A stretch of 53,181 bases of DNA. Source: Frankia sp. AgB1.9. GTDB lineage: Bacteria; Actinomycetota; Actinomycetes; Frankiales; Frankiaceae. The position numbers were made by a program, and so were the translations under genes. Within the stretch, counting starts at the first letter, position 1. Each line of letters starts with the position of its first letter. This document shows, piece after piece, positions 33,980-44,700 of the stretch. Location: positions 1 to 53,181 of the forward strand of contig NZ_JADWYX010000061.1 of the NCBI RefSeq assembly GCF_016786355.1, in the 5' to 3' direction. The notes under the pieces were generated by a model. The model was not told the DNA's origin. It worked only from the letters and a program-made list of their open reading frames with translations, and did not search any database.

Positions 33980-35643
33980 GCGCCCCACTGGTCACCGAGA
34001 CCGCGGCCGACCCGGGCGCGGCGGCGGACTGGGTTCGCTGGCCGGCCGAGGCAGCCGACCGCTACGTGGCGGAGGGCTACTGGCGGGGCGGTTCGCTCGG
34101 CGAGCGGCTGCGCGGCTGGGCCGAGCGGTACGCCACCGCCACCGCCCTCGTCGCCGGTCCGGTCCGGCTTTCCTACGCGGATCTCGACCAGGCCGCCGAC
34201 GACCTGGCGGCCGGGCTCGCCGGGACCGGCCTGACCGCCGGTGACCGCGTGGTGGTCCACCTGCCGAACCGGGCCGAGTTCGTGACGCTGCTGTTCGCGC
34301 TGTGCCGGCTGGGCGCGATCCCGGTGCTTACCCTGCCCGCGCACCGCCGGGTCGAGATCGAGCACCTGGCCCGGCTGTCCGGCGCGGTGGCCTACGCGAT
34401 CCCGGACACGCACGAGGGCTTCGACCACCGGGTGCTGGCCCAGGAGATCGTCACCGCGGTCCCGTCCGTCCGCCAGGTGCTGGTGGCCGGGGCTCCGGGC
34501 CCGTTCACCAGCCTGGAAGCGCTGGCCGCGGCCGGAGCGGCCGCCCGGGCCGACGGTACGGCGCGGCCGGTGCCGCCGGCCCCCGACCCGGCCGGCGTCG
34601 CGGTGCTGCTCATCTCGGGCGGTACCACCGGCAAGCCCAAGCTGATCCCGCGCACCCACTGGGACTACGGCTACAACGCCGAGGCCAGCGCCCGGCTGTG
34701 CGGGCTGACCGCCGCGGACACCTACCTGGTCGCACTGCCCGCCGCGCACAACTTCCCGTTGGCCTGCCCGGGCATCCTGGGGGCGCTCGGCGTCGGCGCG
34801 ACCGTCGTCCTGGCGGTCTCGCCGAGCCCGGAGACCGCCTTCGGCCTGATCGCCCGGGAACGGGTGACGGTGACGGCGCTCGTGCCGGCGCTCGCCCGGA
34901 TCTGGGTCGACGCCGCGGAGTGGGAGCGGCCCGACACGTCGAGCCTGCGCCTGCTGCAGGTCGGCGGCGCCCGGCTCGACGCCGAGCTGGCCCGGCGCAT
35001 CCCGCAGGCGCTCGGCGCCCGGGTCCAGCAGGTCTTCGGCATGGCCGAGGGGCTGCTGAACTACACCCGCCTCCACGAGGACGAGGAGCTGGCCTTCACC
35101 ACCCAGGGCCGGCCGCTCGCCGCCGCCGACGAGATCCGGGTCGTCGGCCCGGACGGCGCCGACGTGCCGCCCGGCGCCGTCGGCGAGCTGTGGACCCGTG
35201 GCCCCTACACGATCCGCGGCTACTACCGGGCCACCGAGCACAACGCGACGGCCTTCTCCCCGGACGGCTTCTACCGCAGCGGCGACCTCGTCCGGCTCAC
35301 GCCGAGCGGCAACCTGGTCGTCGAGGGGCGCATCAAGGACGTCATCAACCGCGGCGGCGAGAACGTCTCCGCGACCGAGCTCGAGGAGCACCTGCTCGCG
35401 CACCCGTCGATCGCCCAGGCCGCCGTCATCGCGGCACCCGACGAGCAGGTCGGTGAGAGCGTCCGCGCGGTGATCGTCCCGGTTCCCGGGGCGGCGCCGA
35501 CCCTCAAGGCGGTCAAGGCCTTTCTGCGCGCGCGCGGGCTCGCCCGCTTCATGCTCCCCGACCTGCTGACGGTCGTCGACGCGCTGCCGCTCACCCCCGT
35601 CGGAAAGATCGACAAGCGGGAGCTGCGGCGCCGCCTCGGCTAG
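33976..35643 (+). CDS. Salicylate-AMP ligase (MbtA/YbtE/DhbE family)
   Basis: A 555-residue stand-alone aryl-acid adenylating enzyme that activates the aryl acid with ATP and loads it on the ArCP of the upstream NRPS. P-loop ISGGTTGKPKLIPRTH, aryl-binding block HNFPLACPG (258-266), RSGDL, GRIKDVINRGGENVSATELE (in parts), and the catalytic Lys in TPVGKIDKREL. At the position that is Ser in the 2,3-dihydroxybenzoate enzyme DhbE, this protein has Cys264, as salicylate-specific YbtE/PchD types do. This agrees with the salicylate synthase encoded next door. The GTG start overlaps the previous stop (GTGA). Confidence 0.95.
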   Translation: MSAPLVTETAADPGAAADWVRWPAEAADRYVAEGYWRGGSLGERLRGWAERYATATALVAGPVRLSYADLDQAADDLAAGLAGTGLTAGDRVVVHLPNRAEFVTLLFALCRLGAIPVLTLPAHRRVEIEHLARLSGAVAYAIPDTHEGFDHRVLAQEIVTAVPSVRQVLVAGAPGPFTSLEALAAAGAAARADGTARPVPPAPDPAGVAVLLISGGTTGKPKLIPRTHWDYGYNAEASARLCGLTAADTYLVALPAAHNFPLACPGILGALGVGATVVLAVSPSPETAFGLIARERVTVTALVPALARIWVDAAEWERPDTSSLRLLQVGGARLDAELARRIPQALGARVQQVFGMAEGLLNYTRLHEDEELAFTTQGRPLAAADEIRVVGPDGADVPPGAVGELWTRGPYTIRGYYRATEHNATAFSPDGFYRSGDLVRLTPSGNLVVEGRIKDVINRGGENVSATELEEHLLAHPSIAQAAVIAAPDEQVGESVRAVIVPVPGAAPTLKAVKAFLRARGLARFMLPDLLTVVDALPLTPVGKIDKRELRRRLG

Positions 35644-35760
35644 CGCCGGCCCCTCCGGCCACCGCCACCGCGCGCAGGCCGGTCCCGTTCCGCGCCTCCC
35701 GCGCCCGCCTCACCCGTCGACGCCCTCATCCCGGGCAGCACCACCGGAAGGACGAACATC
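35644..35760. other. Short intergenic leader before large NRPS
   Basis: 117 bp without a gene. No iron box or clear promoter is seen. GGAAGG, 9 bp before the GTG at 35761, serves as ribosome-binding site. Read-through from the upstream operon is likely. Confidence 0.6.
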
Positions 35761-38700
35761 GTGGCGAGTCCCGACTCCGCGCAGCGCAAGCGTGAGCTGC
35801 TCCGCCGCTGGCTGGCGGCGGAGCGCCTGACGCGCGAGCCGGCGACCGCGGCCGGCCCCCGGCCGCGCCGGGAGCCCGGCCGTGGGTACCCCGTCAGCCC
35901 GGCGCAGCGCCGGACGTGGTTCCTGACCCGGCTCGACCCCGACAGCGCGGCCTACACGATCTCGGCCGCGTTCGAGCTGACCGGCCCGCTCGACGTGCCG
36001 GCGCTGCGCCGCGCGCTGCTGGCCGTCGCCCGCCACCACGAGATCCTCCGCACGACCTACCGCGCCACCCCGGACGGGGGGCTGGAGCAGGTCATCCGGG
36101 ACGACGTCGAGCCGGCCTGGCTCAGCGTCGACCTCTCGACCGAGCCCGCCGGCACGCGGGACGACCACGCGAGGGAGATCGCGCTGCGCGCGGCCCGGCG
36201 CCCGTTCGACCTGACCGCCGAGTCCCCGCTGCGGGTCACCGTGCTGCGTCACGGCCCGGACCGGCACACGCTCGCGCTGGCCGCCCACCACATCGCCTGG
36301 GACGACGCCTCCTGGGACGTCTTCTTCGCCGACCTGCTGGCCGCGTACGACGGCCGGGCCGAGCCCGGTGGCACGGTCTCGTTCCTCGACGCGGCAGCGG
36401 TGACCGACCCGTCCGCCGCGGCGCGGGGCCTCGCCTACTGGCGCGACCAGCTGCTCCCGCTGGCCGAGGCGGTGCGGCTTCCCCGGCCGATCCCCGACGA
36501 CCGCCGGCCCGAGGGGCCCGACGGCCGTGACGCGGGCCAGCAGGTCGTCCACCACGCGCCGGCCGACCTGGTCGGGACGCTCCGGGCGTTCGCCGCCAGC
36601 CAGGGCGCGACGCCGTTCATGGTGCTGCTCGCCGCCTACGCGGCGCTGGTCCACCGGGTCACCGGCGCGACCGACGTCACGATCGGCTCGCCCGTCGTCA
36701 ACCGGGACGCGGCGGCGACCGAGGGGATCATCGGCTACTTCGGCAACACCGTCTGCCTGCGGCTGGCGGTGGCGCCCGGCGACAGCTTCACCGAGCTGGT
36801 CGAGCGGACCCGCGCGGTCTGCCTGGGCGCCTTCGCGCACGCCGACGCCGACCTGGCCGACGTCGTCCGCGCGCTCAACCCAGACCGCGCCGACGGCGTC
36901 TCCAGCCTGTTCAACACGATGTTCGCCGTCCGTGCGCCGGCGGCCGCCGGCCTGCGCGGTGCCGGCCGGGACCTGCGCGGCGAGCGCCGGCCCCTGCACA
37001 ACGGCACGGCCCAGACCCCGCTGATGGTCGTCGCCGAGCTGGGCGGCGAGGACGCCGCCGGCCTGCTGGAGCTGGAGACGACCTACCAGCCCGGCACGGT
37101 CTCGGCGGGTTTCGCCCGCTCCGTCGGCCCACGGCTGGAGCGGCTGCTGGTCGCGGCGCTGACCGAGCCGGACGCGCCGATCGGCCGGATCGACCTGCTC
37201 GCCCCGGCCGAGCGCCACCAGGTCGTGACCACCTGGAACGACCCGACCAGCCCAAACGACCCTGCCAGTCCCGCTGGCGCCGCGGAGCCGCTGCCGACCG
37301 AGCCGTGGGCCGCGCGGTTCGCCGCCTGGGCCGAGCGTGACCCGGGCCGCACCTCGCTGGTGACGGCCGAGCGGACCCTGACCTACGGCGAGCTGTCGGA
37401 CGCGGCCGACGCCTTCGGGCGCCGGCTGGCGGGCGTGGGCGCCGGGCCGGGCTCGATCGTCGGGATCGCCCTGCCCCGCACGGCCGACCTGGTCGTGGCG
37501 CTGGCCGGCACCGGCCTGGCCGGCGCCGCGTACCTCCCGATCGACCCGGACTACCCGGACGCCCGGATCGCCTTCATGATCGAGGACGCCGCGCCGACCG
37601 TCCTGGTGACCACTGCGGCGCTCGCCCCCCGGCTGCCGGCCTCACCGGGCACCACGCTCGTGCTCGTCGACCAGCCCGAAGTCGATCCCGGTCCGGCGCA
37701 GGCTGGCGGACCGTGGCCACCGAAGATCGCCCCGGACAGCCCCGTGTACCTGATCTACACCTCGGGCTCGACCGGCCAGCCGAAGGGTGTCCTGGTCGGC
37801 CACCGGTCGCTGACCGAGTTCCTGGCCTCGTTCGCGGCGGCAGTCGGCATCGGGCCGGACGACCGGGTGCTGGCCATGACGACGCTGGGCTTCGACATCA
37901 GCACGGTGGAGCTACTCGCGCCGCTGACGGTCGGCGCCTCGATCCGGCTGGTCGACGGCGACGCGGTCCGCGACCCCGCCGAGCTGGCCCGACTGCTGGG
38001 CACGGGCGCGGTCACGGTCGCCCAGACGACCCCGTCCCGCTGGCGTTCCATCCTGGCCGCCGGCACCGGGACCTATCCGGGGGTGCGGGTCCTGGCCGGC
38101 GGCGAGCCGTTGACGGCCGACGTCGCCCGGGAGCTCGCCGCCCGCGCGGAGAGCCTGACCAACGTCTACGGCCCGACCGAGGCGACCGTCTGGGTGACGA
38201 CGGGCCTGGTGCGCGAGGTCGACGGGGCCGGCGCCGCACTCGCGCCCAATGTCGCCGCCGCTTTTGCGCCCAATGTCGCCGGCGCCGCTCTTGCGCCCAA
38301 TGTCGCCGCCGGACCGACCATCGGGCGGCCGCTGCGCAACGCCCAGGCATACGTGCTCGACGGCGCGCTCATGCCGGTGCCGCCCGGCGTCGTCGGCGAG
38401 CTCTACCTGGCTGGTACCGCCGTCGCGCACGGCTATCTGGCCCGGCCGGGGCTGACCGCCTCCCGCTTCGTCGCGAGCCCGTTCGGGGCCGGCGAGCGGA
38501 TGTACCGCACCGGTGACCTGGCCCGCTGGACCACGGCCGGTGAGCTGGTGGTGTCCGGCCGCTCGGACGACCAGGTCAAGGTCCGTGGCTTCCGGATCGA
38601 GCTGGGCGAGATCGAGGCCGTGCTCCAGGGCCACCCGGCCGTCGCGCGCTGCGCCGTCGTCGTCCGTGACGGAGAGCCGGCTGGCCGCACGATCGTGGCC

Positions 38701-41700
38701 TACGTGGTCCCGGCCGGCGACCTCGCCGACGCCCCCGCCGGGCCGCTCGCGGATCAGCTGCGCGCGCACGCCGCTGCGGTCCTGCCCGGCTACATGGTGC
38801 CGGCGGCGTTCGTGACGCTGCCCGCCCTGCCGACGACCCCCGCCGGCAAGCTCGACCGCCACACGTTGCCCGCGCCCGACTTCGGCGCGGCGGCCCAGCC
38901 CGGCCGGGCGCCGGCGACCCACGCGGAGGCGGTGCTGCGCGACGTCTTCGCCGCAGTCCTCGGCCAGCCGGGCATCGGGGTCGACGACTCGTTCTTCCAC
39001 CACGGCGGCGACAGCATCCTGGCCTTCGCGGTCGTGGCCCGGGCGGCCGCCGCCGGGGTGACCGTCGGGCTGGCCGACCTGTTCGACACCCCGACCGTCG
39101 CCGGCCTGGCCGCGGCGGCGACCGCGCGGGCCGACGGCCCGCAGCTCCCGGACCTGGCGCCAGTCGACCCGGCCGATCTGGACCGCTGGCGGTCCAGGCT
39201 GCCCGGCCTGAGCGAGGTGTGGCCGTTGTCGCCGTCGCAGTCGGGGCTGCTGTTCCACCGCCTCGTCGACGGCGACGACACCGCCGACGTGTACGTGATC
39301 CAGTTCGTCCTCGACCTGCGAGGCGAGCTCGACGTCGACCGCCTGCGCGCGGCCTCGCGGGTCCTGGTCGACCGGCACGCCGTGCTGCGCGCCGCCGTCC
39401 TGTCCGACGGCGCCGCGCCGGCCCAGGCCATCCTGGCCCAGGCCGAGCCCGAGTGGACGGTCGCAGACCTGTCCTCCTGGCCTACTGGCGAGCGGGCGGC
39501 GGAGGCGGACCGGCTGGTCACGGCCGACCGGGCCGCGCCGTTCGACCTCGCGGCGCCGCCGCTGCTGCGTTTCCTGTGGATCCGCACCGGGCCCGCCAGC
39601 GCCCGGCTGGCGGTCTGCGCCCACCACGTCATCCTGGACGGCTGGTCGTTGCCGCTGCTGCTGCAAGAGCTCTTCGCGCTGGCCGCTGTACCCGGCGATC
39701 CGGCGGCCACGGCGGCGGGTCTGCCGGCGGTCCGCCCGTACGCCGACTACCTGCGCTGGCTGCTGGCCCAGGACCGGGTAGCGGCCAGGGCGGCCTGGCG
39801 GGACGAGCTGTCCGGCCTGGAGGGGCCGACCCTGCTGGCCCCGGCCGGCGGGCAGTCCACCGGCGGCCCGGCGGCGGTCGTAGAGCGGGAGGCCAACCCG
39901 GAGCTGACCGCTCGGCTGGCGGCGCTCGGCCGCGAGCGGGGCCTGACACTCAGCACGATCCTGCGGGCCGCGTACGCGGTGCTGCTGGCCCGGGCGGTCG
40001 GCCGCGACGACGTCGTCTTCGGCGTCGCGACCGCCGGGCGGCCCCCGGAGCTGCCCGGAGCCGACGCCATGATCGGTCTGTTTGTCACGACCGTCCCGGT
40101 CCGGGCCGCGGTGACCGCCGAGCGGACGTTCGCCGACCTGCTGGCGGATCCACGGGTCGCCCAGGGCCGGATGTTCGCCCACCAGCACCTCGGCCTGGCC
40201 GAGATCCAGTCCGCCGCCGGCCGCGGCGAGCTGTTCGACAGCCTGCTCGTCCTGGAGTCGTACCCGTTCGACACGGCGAAGCTGCTCCCGCCGGGCGGCC
40301 CACGCCTCGAAGCCGTCGACGGCCACGACGCCACCCACTACGCGCTGACCGTCCGGGTGATCCCCGGGGACCGGCTGCGGCTGACCTTCGGCTACCAGCG
40401 GGGCGTTCTCGACGACGCGACCGTGGTCGGCCTCGCCGACCGCCTGCTCGCGCTGCTGGCACGGATCGCGGCCGACCCCGACCGGCCGATCGGCGCCGTC
40501 GCGGCGCTGCCGGCGGCCGAACGTGCCCTGCCCGCGCTCACCCCGGCGCCGACCGGCGGCGCGGACGCCACCCTTCCCGACCTGTTCGAGGCCCAGGCCG
40601 CCCGCACCCCGGACGCCGTCGCCCTGCGCTGGCGGGACACGGACCTGACCTACGCCGAGCTGGACGCCCGGGCCAATCGGCTGGCCCGGCTGCTGCGCCA
40701 GCGGGGCGTCGGGCCGGAGTCGATCGTCGCCGTCGCGCTGCCCCGCTCGTCCGACCTGGTCGTGAGCCTGCTCGCCGTCCAGAAGGCCGGCGGCGCCTAC
40801 CTGCCAGTCGACCCGGCCTACCCGGCCGACCGGATCGCGTTCATGCTGCGCGACGCGGCGCCGGTCTGCGCGCTGACCACGGTCGCGACCCGAACCGCGC
40901 TGCCGGCCCGCACGAGCGTGCCGCTGATCGCGCTCGACGACCCGCTGTTCGAGGCGGCGCTCGCCGAGCAGCCGCCGGCCCCGCTCGACCCGGCCGGCCG
41001 CGCCCGGTCCGACAACCTCGCCTACGTGATCTACACATCCGGCTCGACGGGCCGGCCGAAGGGCGCGCTGGTCGCGCACCGCAACGTGGTGCGGCTGTTC
41101 GCCGACAGCCAGGAGCACTTCCACTTCGGCGCCGCCGACGTCTGGACCCTGTTCCACTCGGTGTCGTTCGATTTCTCGGTCTGGGAGCTGTGGGGGCCGC
41201 TGCTGCACGGCGGCCGGCTCGTCGTCGTCGACCACGAGATCACCCGCGCGCCCGAACAGTTCCTCGACCTGCTGCGCCGGGAGTCCGTCACCGTCCTCAA
41301 CCAGACCCCGTCCGCCTTCGGCGCGCTGCAGGAGGCCGACCGGGACGCCGAACGGAGCGACCCCGACCGCCCGGCCCTCGCGCTCCGGCTGGTGATCTTC
41401 GGCGGCGAGGCGCTCGACGTCAGCCGGCTCTCCCCGTGGTACGAGCGGCATCCCGACGACGCCCCGGCCCTGGTCAACATGTACGGGATCACCGAGACCA
41501 CCGTGCATGTCACCTACCTGCGGCTGGACCGGGCCAGCGCGGCCGCCGGGCGGCGCGGCGTGATCGGCGAGCCGCTGCCCGGGCTGCGGGCCCGGATTCT
41601 CGACCGGCACCTCACCCCGGTCCCGCCGGGCGTGCCGGGGGAGGTCTACGTCAGCGGCGGGCAGCTCGCCCGCGGCTACCTCGGCCGGCCCGGCCTGACC

Positions 41701-44700
41701 GCCGCCCGGTTCGTCGCCGACCCGTACGGCGCCCCGGGCGACCGGATGTACCGCACCGGTGACCTGGCCCGGCTGGGCCCGGACGGGCAACTGGAGTACC
41801 TCGGCCGGGCCGACGACCAGGTGAAGATCCGTGGCTTCCGAATCGAGCCAGGGGAGATCGAGGCCGTCCTCGCGGCCGACCCGGCGGTGGAGCGGGCCGT
41901 CGTCCTGGCCCGCGAGGACGACGCGGGCCGGCGTCGGCTGATCGCCTACGTCGTACGGCGGGCGGGCCAGCATGTCGACGGCCCGGCGCTGCGGGCCCGG
42001 GCCGCGGCGGCCCTGCCCGACTTCATGGTCCCGGCCGCGGTCGTCGTCCTGGACACGCTGCCGCTGACCGACAACGGGAAGCTCGACCGGGCCGCGCTGC
42101 CGGCCCCGGACCTGGCCGCCGCCGCGACCTCGGGCCGCCTCGGCGGCACCGACCTGGAGCGCACGCTGGGCGCGGTGTTCGCCGCCGTCCTCGGGCTGGA
42201 CCGGGTCGGCGCCGACGACGACTTCGTCGCGCTCGGCGGCGACAGCATCATCGCCATCCAGCTGGTCAACAAGGCCCGCCGCGAGGGCGTCCGGCTCACC
42301 CCGCGCGAGGTCTTCGTCCAACGGACGCCGGCCGCGCTCGCCGCGCTAGTCGCCAGCCGCGAGACCACCCCCGAGACTGCCGCGCCGCCCGCCTCCACGA
42401 GTCCGGCCGCCCTGGAGGCCCGGCCGGCCCTGGCCGTCGCGCCGGCCGGTGTCGACGTCGCCTCGGCGGCGACCGGCCTGCTCACGCCGCCGCCGATCGT
42501 GGCCCGGCTCGCGGAGTGGGGCGGCGAGATCCGGCGGTTCAACCAGGCGTTCCTCGTCCGGACGCCGGCCGGCGTCGACGAGGCGGCCCTGCGCGCCGCG
42601 CTGCGGGCGCTGGTCGCGCACCACGACGCGCTGCGGGCCCGGCTGCTGCGCCCGGCGCCCGGCGTGTGGCTGCTCCAGATCGATCCCGCGGCCGACGACC
42701 CGGCGACGGCCAGCCCCGAGCTGCTCACCCGGATCGACGCCGCCGGTCTCGATCCGGCCGCGCTGCGCGCGGTGATCGCGAGCGCCTCCGACGGCGCCGC
42801 CGGCGGCCTCGACCCGGACGCCGGGTCGATGGTCCGCGCGGTCTGGCTCGACGCCGGCCCGACCGAGCCCGGCCGACTGGCCATCGTGATCCACCACCTC
42901 GTCGTGGACGGCGTGTCCTGGCGGATCCTGCTGGCCGACCTGGAGACCGCGTACACGGCCGCCCAGGCCGGTCGGGCCCCGGAGCTGGAGCCGGTCGGCA
43001 CGTCGCTGCGCGCCTTCGGTCAGGCCACTGCCAAGCACGCCAACGCGCCCGCCCGCCTGGCCGAGCTGACCCACTGGCTGGCGACGCTCGCCCCGGGCGC
43101 CCGCCCGTTCCCCGAGCCGCCCGATCCGGTCACCGCGCCGGACGGCTCCCAGCTGGGACCGGCCGCCCTCGGCGCGCTGGCCGACACCGGACGGCTGGTC
43201 GTCGAGCTGCCGGCGGCGGCCACCGCCGCGCTGCTCACCGCCGTTCCGACGGCGACGAGCGCCGAGGTCACCGACGTGCTGCTGACCGGCCTGCGGCTGG
43301 CGCTGGCCGACGGCGAGCCCGGCGAGCTGCTGGTCGACCTCGAACGGCACGGCCGGGACGAGACGACCCCGGGGCTGGACCTGGCCCGGACGGTCGGCTG
43401 GTTCACCAGCATCGCGCCGGTCCGGCTCCCGGCGGCCCGGAGCGACGCACGCGCGGCCCTGGCCGACGTGACGGCCCGGCTGCGGGCCGTCCCCGACGCG
43501 GGCCTCGGCTTCGGCCCGTTGCGCTACGCGAACCCGCTCGCCGGCCCCGCCCTGGCGCGAGCCGGGCAGCCCCAGGTGCTGTTCAACTACCTGGGCCGCT
43601 TCGGCGCCGACCGCCGGGCCGACTGGGGGCCGGCCGAGGAGTTCGACGCGCTCGCCGCGACCGCCGACCCCGGCCTGGGCGTCGGCTACCCGCTGACCGT
43701 CGACGCCGTCAGTGTCGAGACCGCCGACGGGCCGGTGCTGCGCGCCACCTTCACCTACCTGACGACCGTCCTGGACGAGCCGCGGGCGGCCCAGCTCGCC
43801 GCCGGTTTCGTCGGCGCCCTGCTGGAGCTCGCCGCGCTCGCCCCAGCCGCCGCGGCCGGGCCGGCCGAGCTGGTCGCGCTCAGCCCGGCCGAGACCGACC
43901 GGATCGCCCGCGCGTTCCCGGCCCCGGTCGAGGACGTCTGGCCGCTCTCGCCGCTGCAGGAGGGCCTGTACTTCCACTCCGCGCTCGACCAGACCAGCGA
44001 CGCCTACACCGCGCAGTTCTGGTTCGACTTCGACCACCGGCTCGACGCCGACCGGCTGCGCCGCGCCTGCCTCGCCTTCATGGCCGCCACCCCGACGCTG
44101 CGCGCCGGCTTCCTCGGTGACGGCCTGCCCCAGCCCGTGCAGGTGATCGCCCGCGAGCTGCCGGCGCCGGTCGAGGAGATCGACCTGTCGGGCCTGGCCG
44201 AGGCCGATCGTCTCGCCGAGGCCGACCGGATCGCCGCCGCCGACCGGACCCGCCCGTTCGACGTCACCCGCCCGCCGCTGTTCCGGCTGACCCTGATCCA
44301 CCTGGCACCGGGACACGACCGGCTGGTCGTCAACCGTCAGGTGCTGCTGTGGGACGGCTGGTCCGGCGCCCTCGTCGTCGAGGGCCTGCTCGACCGGTAC
44401 GCCGCCGAGGGCGACCCGGCGGCCGGCGGCGAGCGCCCGGCCGGGCCGGGCGGGTCCTACCGGGACTACCTGGTCTGGCTGCGGGAGCGCGACACCGCCG
44501 CCGCCGGGCAGGCCTGGCGCTCGGCGCTCGCCGACCTCGAAGGCCCGACCCTGGTGGTGCCGGCGGCGCGTGGCCTGTCGCCGGTCGCGCCGGTCCGGAT
44601 CACCGCCGAACTGCCCGAGGCGACGGCCAGCGCGGCCCGCGCCGCCTCCCGCGCCCAGGGCGTCACCCTGAACACGATCTTCAACACGGCGCTCGCGCTG

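Noticed and set aside
28610..33988. Very long open frame (1792 codons) on the minus strand opposite the salicylate synthase-NRPS
   Set aside because: It has no domain-like sequence, only Arg/Gly/Asp/Val-rich runs. It arises from strong GC bias at third codon positions opposite a real gene.
38242..38307. APNVA repeat considered as a break in the A1 domain
   Set aside because: The frame stays open and the A-domain core motifs continue normally on both sides, so it is an insert, not a disruption.
39219..41762. 847-codon plus-strand frame inside the NRPS
   Set aside because: It is out of frame with the C2 and A2 domains and rich in Arg/Pro/Gly; a shadow frame.
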